DNA of 64,000 nt. It comes from Phaeobacter cretensis (lineage in GTDB: Bacteria > Pseudomonadota > Alphaproteobacteria > Rhodobacterales > Rhodobacteraceae). The notes under the pieces are model-generated. The model worked only from the letters and a program-made list of their open reading frames with translations. It ran no database searches and was not told where the DNA came from. A program made the translations under genes and the position numbers. Below, one piece after another: positions 53,282 to 62,818 of this stretch (positions are counted from its first letter, which is position 1; each line of letters opens with the position of its first letter). The stretch lies in contig NZ_JBKBEU010000001.1 in assembly GCF_047372505.1 (NCBI RefSeq), positions 310,001 through 374,000 of the forward strand, in the 5' to 3' direction.

Positions 53282-53683
53282 GGTCTGGAAGCTCGACAGG
53301 CTGGGCCGAACCCTGATGGGCATACTTGGCTCGATGCCATCTTCGAGGTCAACAACGTCACACTGGTGAGCCTGACAGAGCGTTTTGACCTCGCAAGCCC
53401 GATGGGCAAGGGCATGTTTCACATCATGGCCTCTCTTGCGCAGATGGAGCGCGACCTGATCAGAGAGCGCACCATAGCAGGCCTCAAAGCGGCCCGTGAG
53501 CGCGGCGCGCGTCACGGCAGGCCGCAGACAATGACACCCGAACGGATGGAGAAAGCGGCAGAACTTGCCCTGGCGGGCGTCTCGACAACCAAGATCATCC
53601 CCGTCATGAAGGTAATGGCCGCTCATAGCATCTTGCGCAAAGCCGTGGAATCTAGAAAGTCACTTTGGGTATACCCAAAATAA
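53282..53683 (+). pseudogene. Serine recombinase (resolvase), N-terminus lost and frameshifted
   Basis: Just after the IS end, one frame reads VWKLDRLGRTLMGILGSM, the central resolvase signature. The rest follows in a second frame (NNVTLVSLTERFDLASPMGKGMF, MERDLIRERTIAGLKAARERGARHGRP), which is the C-terminal half with the E helix and the HTH linker. The N-terminal catalytic serine region is gone, so the protein cannot work. Confidence 0.85.
53664..53679. repeat. 16-bp perfect palindrome between the two recombinases
   Basis: TTTGGGTATACCCAAA. Related half-sites follow: CCATTTTGGG at 53721-53730 and CCCAAAATG at 53770-53778. Together they look like a res-type site bound by a resolvase. Confidence 0.5.
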
Positions 53684-53729
53684 TCCACAGCCCAGACACC
53701 ACAAAGCTGATTTCCCTTGTCCATTTTGG

Positions 53730-54353
53730 GTGGTTCGTGAGAAACTGGACAGAAATGAGCATAGGCACCCCCAAAATGAACACCCCGCCCGCATAGGCTA
53801 TGCGCGCACCTCGATGGTAGAGCAAAACCTCGATGCGCAGATCGCAGCGCTTGAGGCTGCGGGCTGTACCATGGTCCGCACCGAGCAGAAATCAGGCGCG
53901 AGCCTCAAAGACCGGCGCGAGCTGTCCACGATTCTCGACTTCATCCGCAACGGCGAAACTTTGGTCGTGACCCGCATTGACCGCTTGGCCCGGTCCATGC
54001 GCGATCTCCAGATCATCGTGGACCGGCTCAAGCAGAAAGGCGCACACCTTGTGGCCACGGAACAGCCTGTCGATACCTCGACAGCGGCAGGTAAGGCTTT
54101 CTTCGACATGCTGGGTGTGTTCGCTGAATTTGAAACCAGCCTGCGCCGGGAACGCCAAGCCGAAGGTATCGCCGCCGCTAAAACCAAAGGCATCTACAAG
54201 GGCCGCCCACCCAAGATCGACATGGACGATATCAAGCCACGCCTGTCAGACGGCGAACGCCCAGTAAACATAGCCCACGATATGGGCGTCGCGCGAAGCT
54301 CCGTCTACAAAGCAAAGGCGGAGACAGTTGTTGATGGCGGAGTGAGCCAATGA
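53730..54353 (+). CDS. Serine recombinase (resolvase/invertase family)
   Basis: A 207-residue small serine recombinase. The catalytic serine is in IGYARTSMVEQNLDAQIAALEAAGC, and the arginine region is VVTRIDRLARSMRDLQIIVDRL. GKAFFDMLGVFAEFETSLRRERQAEGIAAAK is the E helix, and the C-terminal HTH is GRPPKIDMDDIKPRLSDGERPVNIAHDMGVARSSVYK. The start is a GTG and may lie a few codons later. It overlaps the DUF4265 gene by 4 bp. Confidence 0.92.
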   Translation: MVREKLDRNEHRHPQNEHPARIGYARTSMVEQNLDAQIAALEAAGCTMVRTEQKSGASLKDRRELSTILDFIRNGETLVVTRIDRLARSMRDLQIIVDRLKQKGAHLVATEQPVDTSTAAGKAFFDMLGVFAEFETSLRRERQAEGIAAAKTKGIYKGRPPKIDMDDIKPRLSDGERPVNIAHDMGVARSSVYKAKAETVVDGGVSQ

Positions 54354-54811
54354 CCAACGACACGGCCATGGAGAAGGTGCACTTTAATCTCGGTCCCGGC
54401 GAATGGCACAGCTACGAAACGGAAAGTGTGTGGGCCAGCGATCTGGGAGGCGGGGTGTTCCGATTAGAAAACACACCCTTTTTTGCTAAAGGCGCGAACT
54501 TCGAAGACAGCTTCACGACCGAATTGATTGGCGCACAACGGTTGGCCAAACAAGCAATCACACGCTCTGGCCGATCCACCTACCGCATCTCGCTTATCCA
54601 GAATGAGCATCAAGTGTCGCGGTTCGAGGATTACTGGAGCCCCATGGAAAAGCTAGGGTGCCGATACGAACATGGAGACTTCGGCTTCCAACTATTCGCC
54701 GTAGATGTTCCCGCTTCCACAGATGTGAAAGCTGCATACGCTTTGCTCGAACGCGGGGAACAAAATGGCATCTGGGATTTTGAAGAAGGCCATTGCGCAC
54801 ACGGCAACTAG
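54350..54811 (+). CDS. DUF4265 domain protein
   Basis: A 153-residue protein. The segment EWHSYETESVWASDLGGGVFRLENTPFFAKGANFEDSFTTE matches DUF4265, a family of small proteins often encoded near toxins or mobile genes. There is no signal and no TM. It starts inside the recombinase stop codon (ATGA), so it travels with that gene. Confidence 0.8.
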   Translation: MTNDTAMEKVHFNLGPGEWHSYETESVWASDLGGGVFRLENTPFFAKGANFEDSFTTELIGAQRLAKQAITRSGRSTYRISLIQNEHQVSRFEDYWSPMEKLGCRYEHGDFGFQLFAVDVPASTDVKAAYALLERGEQNGIWDFEEGHCAHGN

Positions 54812-54977
54812 CCTTCCGTTTCCACACAGTCTGCATGAATTACGCACCGTGCGGAAAATATGCGTAAACGAATACACATTTCTGCACACCATGGGTAGTC
54901 ACTCAGGTCACCAAAATCCGTAACCATATTGTTTTGTAAGAATAAATATTCAAACACGTTCAGTTCTGTTTGAATGA

Positions 54978-55062
54978 TGGTGCGGGTGAAGGGACTCGAA
55001 CCCCCACGCCTTGCGGCGCCAGAACCTAAATCTGGTGCGTCTACCAATTCCGCCACACCCGC
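54978..55062 (-). tRNA. tRNA-Leu (anticodon UAG)
   Basis: The minus strand reads GCGGGTGTGGCGGAATTGG at the 5' end and GGTTCGAGTCCCTTCACCCGCACCA, in two parts, at the 3' end. The acceptor stem is GCGGGTG/CACCCGC, the anticodon loop is GATTTAGGT with UAG, and CCA is encoded. It has the long variable arm expected of tRNA-Leu (85 nt). Confidence 0.97.
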
Positions 55063-55182
55063 ATCCTATCAGTGGGCATTCCCACCTTGCCGCGCTCAAT
55101 AGCAAAGCTTTTCAGCGGATGCAAAAGGGAAAGCGCAGGTTTCTGACAAGTTTTTTCATTTGTGGATGTCTACGCAGAGAGC

Positions 55183-56844
55183 TTACAACGTCAACTTATG
55201 AAAAACCGCCGGGATTTGCTCCGGCAAATCCTCAGCAATCAGGCCGGGGCCAAATTCAAGCGCACAATCCACATGCAGATAGGCCGCAGTTTCGGCTGCT
55301 TGCCTAGGGCCGAAGCCACGTGCCAGCAATCCGGTGATGAACCCTGCCAACACATCTCCTGACCCGGCCGTCGCAAGCCACGGAGAAGACCGGTCGTATT
55401 GAGCCGAACAGATTGAGCAAAGCCCATCCGGCGTGGCAATTACCGTATCCGGCCCCTTGAACAGAACCACGCACCCCGCACGTTTTGCTGCATCACGCGT
55501 GGCATCGATCTTGGAATAGGCTGGGCCTTTGATTGCAGGCATAGTCAGCCTTCCGGTCAGATCACGGAACAGCCTTGCAAATTCACCAGCATGGGGCGTC
55601 AATACGCAATGTTCGTGTAGGGCTACAAACAAGACCTCTGGATCCGGCTCGAACTGTGTCAGCGCATCCGCGTCCAGAACGGTGGCGCGCCGCTCTTTCA
55701 GCGCCGCCATCACCAACGCTTGCGTCTCCTTCCCCAGTCCGAGCCCAGGGCCAAGGCAGAGAGCGTTAATCCGGGTATCCTTCAGCAGCTCTTCCAATCC
55801 AATTGCGCCCTCAATCTGGCGCAACATGATCGCGGTAAGCTGGCAAGCGTTTTCCATCATTGCCGAGGGCGGTGACCCAACTGTGACCAACCCCGCCCCG
55901 ATCCGCAAAGCCCCTCTTGCTGCAAGACGGGCAGCGCCAGTTCGACCAATACCTCCAGAAAGCACAAGCCCATGACCGTGGGTGAACTTGTGTTCGTCTC
56001 TTTCTTTGGCAAGATAAGGCGATAGGTTATTTGCGTCGACGAGGTCCACTAACTGCCTACCCAGACCTTTGCCATCGTTTAGACCATGGAAAGCGTTCAG
56101 CGCCGCTCGAGCCGCTCCGCCCCATTCAAAACCTCCTAGCCCGATGTCTATAACCCGAACTTTCCCGCAATAGCTTTGCGCGTCACCAATGAAATGGCCG
56201 ACGCGGGGCCGATGGAACGTGACGGTAAGCCAACTCCATACAGCTCCGTAATGGCTGCAAAATGCGCGACCGCTGTCCATACAAAGGCCCGTAGGCGCAT
56301 CAATTGCGACCATGCGATTGAACGTTCTCCCTTCACAATAGAGCGTCGTCAGCGGTTCCAGAACCTCACTGGCAGGGCGGCGTGTCAAACCTGCACCAAA
56401 TACCGCGTCGACAAACAACTCAGCCGTTTCCCTTGCTATTTGTTCTGCTATCCATGGACGAACCAGGTCAGCCACATGGTCGTGGTTTACCTTTGCATCC
56501 GGCGGTAGCTTGTTCGGGTCTCCATAGAGGTAGACGACAACCTCCCACTTCTGCTCATGCAGGAGCCGTGCCACAACAAAACCGTCACCGCCGTTGTTAC
56601 CCGGCCCACACAAAACGACGGCCCGTGGCCCGTCATCTTTCTCCAAATACTCCGGGGAGCGCGCGGGGTTGACCCCTCGCTGGTCTGCAACGGGCGCATT
56701 CGCCAGCTCTGGCCATTCTTCAAAAATAGCCCCAACCACCCCCTGCCCGGCCCGTTCCATCAGCTCTAAGCCCGTCACTTTACCGGAGCTAATAGCCGTC
56801 TGTTCAATGGCGCGCATCTGGGCAGCGGTCAGCAATTCGGTCAT
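55183..56844 (-). CDS. nnr: Bifunctional NAD(P)HX epimerase/dehydratase
   Basis: A 553-residue metabolite repair enzyme that restores hydrated NADH and NADPH. The start is MTELLTAAQMRAIEQTAI; 14 extra codons upstream are possible. The N-terminal YjeF_N epimerase domain shows VTGLELMERAGQGVV, VVLCGPGNNGGDGFVVARLL and FVDAVFGAGLTR. The C-terminal ribokinase-like dehydratase domain has GRTGAARLAARGALRIGAGLVT, CVLTPHAGEFARLF and LATAGSGDVLAGFITGLLARG. Length fits the fused form. It is divergent from glnB. Confidence 0.95.
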   Translation of the reverse strand: MTELLTAAQMRAIEQTAISSGKVTGLELMERAGQGVVGAIFEEWPELANAPVADQRGVNPARSPEYLEKDDGPRAVVLCGPGNNGGDGFVVARLLHEQKWEVVVYLYGDPNKLPPDAKVNHDHVADLVRPWIAEQIARETAELFVDAVFGAGLTRRPASEVLEPLTTLYCEGRTFNRMVAIDAPTGLCMDSGRAFCSHYGAVWSWLTVTFHRPRVGHFIGDAQSYCGKVRVIDIGLGGFEWGGAARAALNAFHGLNDGKGLGRQLVDLVDANNLSPYLAKERDEHKFTHGHGLVLSGGIGRTGAARLAARGALRIGAGLVTVGSPPSAMMENACQLTAIMLRQIEGAIGLEELLKDTRINALCLGPGLGLGKETQALVMAALKERRATVLDADALTQFEPDPEVLFVALHEHCVLTPHAGEFARLFRDLTGRLTMPAIKGPAYSKIDATRDAAKRAGCVVLFKGPDTVIATPDGLCSICSAQYDRSSPWLATAGSGDVLAGFITGLLARGFGPRQAAETAAYLHVDCALEFGPGLIAEDLPEQIPAVFHKLTL

Positions 56845-57024
56845 CTCTCGGGCCCTCTTCACACGCACAGATTCACAAATGCGCATAAATCAGGCATTGC
56901 GCCTATTTTTTAAGCAAGCGCGATGAAATCATGCGCAGTTTCACTACAGGAATTGCGGCTTTTATTGTCGTCCCTGAGTAGAAGTGATCTGACCTCTCTC
57001 GACAAGGTTGCGAGGAGCCCCGTG

Positions 57025-57363
57025 ATGAAAAAAATCGAAGCCATCATTAAGCCGTTCAAACTGGACGAGGTAAAGGAAGCCTTGCAAGACGTTGGAGTGC
57101 AGGGCCTGTCAGTGATTGAGGTCAAAGGCTTTGGCCGTCAGAAGGGCCATACCGAGCTTTATCGTGGTGCCGAATATGTCGTCGACTTTCTGCCCAAGGT
57201 AAAGATCGAGGTGGTTCTGGACGACGATCAGGTTGATGCCGCGATTGAAGCAATCGTCGCCGCGGCCAAAACCGACAAAATCGGCGATGGCAAAATCTTT
57301 GTCTCCCCCGTCGAGCAGGCTATCCGTATCCGAACCGGCGAAACCGGCTCCGAGGCTCTTTAA
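57025..57363 (+). CDS. glnB: Nitrogen regulatory protein P-II
   Basis: A 112-residue P-II signal protein. The start ATG opens MKKIEAIIKPFKLDEVKEAL; a 34-codon upstream extension is unlike the family. The T-loop uridylylation tyrosine is Tyr51 (RGAEYVVDFLPK). The B-loop and C-loop motifs AAKTDKIGDGKIFV and IRIRTGETG are intact. It reports nitrogen and 2-oxoglutarate status to GlnE and NtrB and lies 95 bp upstream of glnA, as in many alphaproteobacteria. Confidence 0.97.
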   Translation: MKKIEAIIKPFKLDEVKEALQDVGVQGLSVIEVKGFGRQKGHTELYRGAEYVVDFLPKVKIEVVLDDDQVDAAIEAIVAAAKTDKIGDGKIFVSPVEQAIRIRTGETGSEAL

Positions 57364-57458
57364 GAGTCTGACCAAAAGTACGCTGGTTTTCCCCTGCTGC
57401 TGGTAGGCGGGACAAACCAAACACAATCAAGATTACAAGATCAGAAGGACCATTGGAA

Positions 57459-58865
57459 ATGAGCGCAGACGCAGTTCTGAAGATGATCAAAGACGAAGAT
57501 GCGGCCTATGTCGACATCCGTTTTACCGACGTGCGGGGCAAGCTCCAGCACGTGACCGTTGACGTCGACCTCGTGGACGAAGATTTCATCGAAGAAGGTT
57601 TCATGTTCGATGGTTCTTCCATCGCAGGTTGGAAGTCGATCGAAAACTCCGACATGAAGCTGATCCTCGACACATCCTCGGCCTATGTAGACCCCTTCTA
57701 TGCCGAGAAGACTATCTGCATTCATTGCTCCGTTGTTGAACCCGACACCGGCGAAGCCTACCCCCGTGACCCGCGCGGTACCGCTCAGAAAGCAGAAGCT
57801 TTTCTGAAGGCGTCTGGCATTGGTGACGTGGCATATATGGGCCCCGAAGCAGAATTCTTCCTGTTTGATGATGTGCGCTTCTCCAACACCATTAACAAAG
57901 TGTCCTTTGAGGTTGATGCAACCGACGCCTCCTGGAACACCGATACAGAATACGAAATGGGCAACATGGGCCACCGTCCGGGCGTTAAGGGCGGCTACTT
58001 CCCAGTGAACCCGATCGACGAATCCCAGGACCTGCGTTCCGAAATGCTGTCGACCATGAAGCGTCTTGGCATGAAGGTGGACAAGCACCACCACGAGGTT
58101 GCGTCCTGCCAGCACGAGCTTGGTCTGATCTTTGACAGCCTGACCAAACAGGCCGATGAGCTGCAGAAGTACAAATATGTGATCCACAATGTGGCACACG
58201 CCTACGGCAAATCGGCAACCTTCATGCCCAAGCCGATCTACGGTGACAACGGCACCGGCATGCACGTTAACATGTCGATCTGGAAAGACGGCAAACCGCT
58301 CTTTGCCGGTGACAAGTACGCAGATCTGTCCAACGAGGCTCTGTATTTCATCGGTGGCATCCTGAAGCACGCCAAAACGCTGAACGCGTTCACCAACCCG
58401 GCGACCAACTCCTACAAGCGTCTGATCCCCGGGTTTGAAGCTCCAGTTCTGCGTGCCTACTCTGCCCGCAACCGCTCTGGCTGTGTGCGGATCCCATGGA
58501 CCGAGAGCCCGAAGGCAAAGCGCGTCGAAGCTCGCTTCCCCGATCCGGCGGCCAACCCTTACCTCTGCTTTGCAGCACTTCTGATGGCTGGCCTTGACGG
58601 CATCAAGAACAAGATCGATCCGGGCGAAGCCATGGATAAGAACCTCTACGATCTGCCTGCAGAAGAGCTGGCTGATATCCCAACCGTCTGCGGCAGCCTG
58701 CGTGAAGCGCTGGAAGCGCTGGCTGGAGATCATGACTTCCTGCTGCAAGGCGACGTGTTCACCAAAGACCAGATTGAAGGCTATATCGCCCTCAAGATGG
58801 AAGAGGTGGAAACTTACGAACATACGCCGCACCCCGTTGAATATGGCATGTACTACAGCTGCTGA
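57459..58865 (+). CDS. glnA: Glutamine synthetase type I
   Basis: A 468-residue dodecameric enzyme (GSI-beta) that makes glutamine from glutamate, ammonia and ATP. Conserved parts are FMFDGSSIAGWKSIENSDM, GPEAEFFLFDDV, MPKPIYGDNGTGMHVNMSIW, NPATNSYKRLIPGFEAPV and the adenylylation site Tyr397 in KNLYDLP. The start is ATG 57459 after AAGGA. It is cotranscribed with glnB or read from a promoter in between. Confidence 0.98.
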   Translation: MSADAVLKMIKDEDAAYVDIRFTDVRGKLQHVTVDVDLVDEDFIEEGFMFDGSSIAGWKSIENSDMKLILDTSSAYVDPFYAEKTICIHCSVVEPDTGEAYPRDPRGTAQKAEAFLKASGIGDVAYMGPEAEFFLFDDVRFSNTINKVSFEVDATDASWNTDTEYEMGNMGHRPGVKGGYFPVNPIDESQDLRSEMLSTMKRLGMKVDKHHHEVASCQHELGLIFDSLTKQADELQKYKYVIHNVAHAYGKSATFMPKPIYGDNGTGMHVNMSIWKDGKPLFAGDKYADLSNEALYFIGGILKHAKTLNAFTNPATNSYKRLIPGFEAPVLRAYSARNRSGCVRIPWTESPKAKRVEARFPDPAANPYLCFAALLMAGLDGIKNKIDPGEAMDKNLYDLPAEELADIPTVCGSLREALEALAGDHDFLLQGDVFTKDQIEGYIALKMEEVETYEHTPHPVEYGMYYSC

Positions 58866-58886
58866 TCCCTGATCTACAGGCTGACT

Positions 58887-58916
58887 GGGCGTCCCCTTCT
58901 TTGGGGGCGCCCTTTT
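58887..58916 (+). terminator. glnA terminator
   Basis: GGGCG-TCCCC / GGGGG-CGCCC hairpin followed by TTTTC, about 20 bp after the stop. Confidence 0.88.
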
Positions 58917-59392
58917 CGTTTGGCAACCATCGCTCTTGTCACAACCTCAAAGGTAGCGCTGGACCTGTCTCGTACCAGGTCGTCACACGCGCCTCACGGA
59001 TAGCATGATGCACGCGACTGCGGATCTGCTCGCTGAATGCATGCTCGTTTTTCAACTTTGACTGATGTTCGAAACCGCCTGGGCGAAGTCCTCAGGGAAG
59101 ATACGGTTAGTATTGCTACCATCATCCATGCGGAAACATTGCCTCCGATATACGCCGATTTGTAATAGCTGCGGCATCAATATGGCCGTCCCCCGCCGCT
59201 ATTTCGCCCAAATCCAAGTGAGATAGATGCCTAACAGAATTTTTATGTTATTGTTTTCAAAGCCTTAAAGGCAATGCAAAACAATCGTTAAAATAGAAAG
59301 GATTTTTTTACGCTTCGGCTCCTATCGCCTCACTTTTCTCTATTTCAAATTTTAACTTGATTACTGAAGCACCTGAGCGGAGGACCCTGACG
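58917..59392. other. Intergenic region, no gene seen
   Basis: The last 170 bp (59220-59390) are unusually AT-rich and may hold a promoter for the following gene. No convincing coding frame or RNA is visible. Confidence 0.4.
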
Positions 59393-60487
59393 GTGACACA
59401 GGTAGATCAGTACAAAGGCAAGCTTGGCTTTGAGGCCCGGCACCCGGATGCATTATCCAGCGGCTCTGCCGCAGTAGTCAGCACATTGGAAGAATACGGC
59501 CACTGCGTGCGCCGATTTCAGTCTCGAAGTTCCAACCTGGTCCATCTTGACTGTGACCACTACAGGATCGACTTGCGCTATCGCCGCCACCCGATAAAGC
59601 CGACAGAGGCGACCACAGCTGACGCAGATGCTACCGAAGCCCCTCTGCGTAGCTCGCTCAGCGTGACGTTGGTCCCAAATTACCCCGATCATTGTGACGT
59701 GGAACTGAGCGAACTATTGCTGGCAGTAATTCTGCATCGGTTGGTCGAAGATCTAGAGGTCGCGACTGTGGATTGGATGCACGTACCTTTCACCCTGACA
59801 CGCGCAGCCTTTCTGGGTGCCTTTGAAGAGGCGGGAAATCCTGTAGCGGAAGCCACAGAAATTGCCGAAACCGCAGAGCAGGAAACAGAAGTAGAAGCGA
59901 TGCTGAATATAGGCTTCGATATGGCCGACCTCGAAGCCGACCCCTTTCAGCAGATAGATAGTCAGACCGAAAGCGTGATTGAACCCCGAGCTGAGGGACA
60001 AGCACAGCCTGCACCGCCTCGTTACGCACCAATTGATGCCGCACTTGACACGCCTCCCACACGGGTGCCGGACACCCCCAAGGACCCGGTCCAGTCATTG
60101 GTCGGCGATGCCAGACCAACGCATCCTGCACGAATGCGAGGGAAAGCCTGCTTTGAACCGGTGGACGTTACCGCCGAGCAGCTCTCAGAACATTGCACCG
60201 CCATGCTGCAACCCTCTGAGGCACCCGCCATTGGACGCCATGCTGTTGATGCCCGGAAACGCGCCCGTGCCCGTGCCACAGCGGTTCTAAATCACAGGCG
60301 AGGCTATCATGCCAGTGTTGCGGGTCTTGGCAGCTTGCTGGCGGCAATGCCACAACGGATAATTGCAGCGACCTCACATGCTCTAAGCAATCCGCAACGA
60401 CGGGGGAATCTACGCAGCCACTTGCATATCATCTGCGGCTCTGTCGCCCTGCTCGCTCTACAAAGCTCGGCCGCCATCGCCTTCTGA
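59393..60487 (+). CDS. Hypothetical protein
   Basis: A 364-residue protein. The start is GTG 59393, eight bases after GGAGGA; a TTG at 59357 is the alternative. Residues 10-150 form a compact domain (DCDHYRIDLRYRRHP, SLSVTLVPNYPDHCDVELSELLLAVILHRLVEDL). Residues 160-270 are acidic and proline-rich, likely disordered. The end is basic, with a weak hydrophobic C-terminus (IICGSVALLALQSSAAIAF). I recognise no family. Confidence 0.7.
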   Translation: MTQVDQYKGKLGFEARHPDALSSGSAAVVSTLEEYGHCVRRFQSRSSNLVHLDCDHYRIDLRYRRHPIKPTEATTADADATEAPLRSSLSVTLVPNYPDHCDVELSELLLAVILHRLVEDLEVATVDWMHVPFTLTRAAFLGAFEEAGNPVAEATEIAETAEQETEVEAMLNIGFDMADLEADPFQQIDSQTESVIEPRAEGQAQPAPPRYAPIDAALDTPPTRVPDTPKDPVQSLVGDARPTHPARMRGKACFEPVDVTAEQLSEHCTAMLQPSEAPAIGRHAVDARKRARARATAVLNHRRGYHASVAGLGSLLAAMPQRIIAATSHALSNPQRRGNLRSHLHIICGSVALLALQSSAAIAF

Positions 60488-60512
60488 TCGCTTTGATAGC
60501 GGCTGCCGATTG

Positions 60513-61280
60513 CTAAGACGATCCAACTGGTGCCCCCCATTGGTTGAGAACATCTTCTCGTGCCAAGACACTGGTATGGATGCTGAAAACAACGGCGCGA
60601 CTGTGCGGCAATCGAAGGATCGTCTGCCGCTCGGTTCGGATAAATGGAGCGGTATCCGCTCCCGGTCGTGGCCGGTCACCACTTGGACGGCGCGGCTGAT
60701 GCAAGCTGGCATCGGCGTACCATAGCGTATTAAACCGCCACATTGGACGCCCAACCTGCACTCCGTCAAAAAGCCGCTGCACCCGCGCGGCAATACCCGC
60801 ATCGTAACTGTCGACGGGCGCATGAATGGCAATCAGCGGGCGCATGTATTTTTGGGCCAGGCTCCAGTTCGCCGGAAAGCAGACGACGGCTCCCGTCAGC
60901 ACGTGTTCATCCGCGCCTTCGGGTTTCTCCAGAATACAAAAATCCTGCTGAGCAATCAGTCCGAGCGTACCCAGCGGGTCGCGCCAGTCCAGCGCTACCT
61001 CTACGCCGTCTGGCCGTATTACAGTGCCAGAATCTGCCGCATCAGGATAAAGCTGCGCGACCACCACCCCCAACAGTTCTTCTGCCGCTGGCACCGCTTC
61101 AGGCGCGCATTGCAGCACCTCTGTGCGGTGCCGCCCCAACAAGCGCGCACGCTCCGCCATCTGCGCAGCAAATGCATCGTCAAAATAGAGCCAATCCGCA
61201 GGCTCAAGCGGCTGAATACCCGGAAGCTTGCGGCTCTCCAGCGGATTATAGGACAGGCGGGTCTGCAGAATCTCAGTCAT
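60513..61280 (-). CDS. DUF3445 protein, heme-dependent oxidative N-demethylase alpha-like
   Basis: A 255-residue protein starting MTEILQTRLSYNPLESRKLPGIQPL. The DUF3445 pattern is visible: DDAFAAQMAERARLL, VIRPDGVEVALDWRDPLGTLGLIAQQDFCILEK and VCFPANWSLAQKYMRPLIAIHAPV. The family includes the alpha subunit of a dimethylamine-type oxidative N-demethylase. It is divergent from dddP, with 185 bp between. Longer starts up to 61538 overlap the dddP region and are unlikely. Confidence 0.83.
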   Translation of the reverse strand: MTEILQTRLSYNPLESRKLPGIQPLEPADWLYFDDAFAAQMAERARLLGRHRTEVLQCAPEAVPAAEELLGVVVAQLYPDAADSGTVIRPDGVEVALDWRDPLGTLGLIAQQDFCILEKPEGADEHVLTGAVVCFPANWSLAQKYMRPLIAIHAPVDSYDAGIAARVQRLFDGVQVGRPMWRFNTLWYADASLHQPRRPSGDRPRPGADTAPFIRTERQTILRLPHSRAVVFSIHTSVLAREDVLNQWGAPVGSS

Positions 61281-61465
61281 GTCACTTTGTAGCAAGCAAA
61301 TCGCGCCGCACCACCCCTGCGCGCATGCGTAAGCAACCGTCTGTGCCGCCCCCTCGCCTGCAGCAGCCGGTCTGAAAACGACCGCCCGCTCCGTCGCAAT
61401 TGGGGGCGACGCGGTCAAAACCTCCGCGCCACATTGGACATAGCTGTCCAGAGACGGAGCCGCAA

Positions 61466-62818
61466 ATGAACGAATACTACCGCGACACCCGCAAGATCGA
61501 TCCGACATGTGGGGCCACGCTTGGAGACAATACCCCAAATGATCAGAACCGGGTTGAAATCGGTCCGACCCAGCTTGCCTATCGCGAATGGGCCGCTGCC
61601 GGACTGCAGCTCCCCGATCTTCAGGCGATGCGCCTCTATCGCTGGGAGCGATTGACTAAGTTCATCAATGATCGCGGCTATGCCGGACTGCTGGTATTTG
61701 ATCCAATGAACATTCGCTACGCGACGGATTCCACTAACATGCAGCTTTGGAACACTCACAATCCATTTCGCGCACTGTTGATCTGTGCCGATGGCTACAT
61801 GGTGATGTGGGACTACAAGCAGGCTCCGTTTCTAAGCGAATTCAACCCCTTGGTACGTGAACAGAGGGCGGGTGCAGACCTGTTTTACTTTGATCGCGGC
61901 GACAAAGTTGATGTGGCTGCCGACAATTTCGCCGACGAGGTTCACGAGCTTCTACGAGCCCATAGCGGCGGCAATACCCGGATCGCCGTGGACAAGATTA
62001 TGCTGCATGGCCTGCGCGCGCTGGAGGCACAAGGACTAGAAGTCTTCCCCGGCGAAGAGCTGACCGAGAAATGCCGCGCCGTCAAAGGCCCTGATGAAAT
62101 CCTCGCAATGCGCTGTGCCAATCACGCCTGCGAGACCGCGGTTGCCGAAATGGAACATTATGCCCGCACCGCCATCCCCGGCGGGAACATCAGCGAAGAT
62201 GACGTCTGGGCCGTACTCCATGCCGAAAACATCCGACGTGGCGGTGAATGGATCGAAACACGCCTGCTGACCTCTGGGCCGCGCACAAACCCTTGGTTTC
62301 AGGAATGTGGTGGGCGCATCATCCAGAACAATGAAATCGTCAGTTTCGACACCGATCTTGTCGGCTCATACGGGATCTGTATCGACATCTCTCGCAGCTG
62401 GTGGATCGGCGATCGTCCTCCGCCTGCGGACATGGTCTATGCGATGCAGCATGCAGTCGAACATATCCAAACAAATATGGAGATGCTCAAGCCCGGCGTG
62501 AACCTGCAAGACCTGTCGCGCAATTGCCATCCGCTGGACAAACAGTTCCAGAAACAGAAATACGGCTGCATGATGCACGGCGTAGGCCTGTGCGATGAAT
62601 GGCCATTGGTGGCCTACCCCGATGCGATGGTAGAGGGCGCGTTTGACTACGAACTAGAGCCCGGCATGGTACTCTGTGTCGAAGCGCTGGTCGGCGCAGA
62701 GGGCGGGGATTTCTCCATCAAGCTGGAAGATCAGGTGCTGATTACTGAGACCGGCTATGAAAACCTCACCACTTACCCCTTTGACCCGGCCCTGATGGAT
62801 ACAACAAGCCGGGGGTGA
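61466..62818 (+). CDS. dddP: DMSP lyase DddP
   Basis: A 450-residue M24-type metallo-lyase that splits dimethylsulfoniopropionate into dimethyl sulfide and acrylate. From start MNEYYRDTRKIDP, the residues fall exactly on the published DddP metal ligands: Asp295 and Asp297 (SFDTDL), Asp307 (CIDISR), His371 (MMHGVG), Glu406 (CVEALVG) and Glu421 (KLEDQV), as well as the proposed catalytic Asp377 (GLCDEW). The sequence matches roseobacter DddP throughout (YATDSTNMQLWNTHNPFRA). A 22-codon upstream extension is not needed. It is divergent from the DUF3445 gene. Confidence 0.97.
   Translation: MNEYYRDTRKIDPTCGATLGDNTPNDQNRVEIGPTQLAYREWAAAGLQLPDLQAMRLYRWERLTKFINDRGYAGLLVFDPMNIRYATDSTNMQLWNTHNPFRALLICADGYMVMWDYKQAPFLSEFNPLVREQRAGADLFYFDRGDKVDVAADNFADEVHELLRAHSGGNTRIAVDKIMLHGLRALEAQGLEVFPGEELTEKCRAVKGPDEILAMRCANHACETAVAEMEHYARTAIPGGNISEDDVWAVLHAENIRRGGEWIETRLLTSGPRTNPWFQECGGRIIQNNEIVSFDTDLVGSYGICIDISRSWWIGDRPPPADMVYAMQHAVEHIQTNMEMLKPGVNLQDLSRNCHPLDKQFQKQKYGCMMHGVGLCDEWPLVAYPDAMVEGAFDYELEPGMVLCVEALVGAEGGDFSIKLEDQVLITETGYENLTTYPFDPALMDTTSRG

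Noticed and set aside
57441..58832. 463-codon frame antisense to glnA
   Set aside because: It mirrors glnA codon positions in a GC-rich genome. The sense frame is an unmistakable glutamine synthetase.
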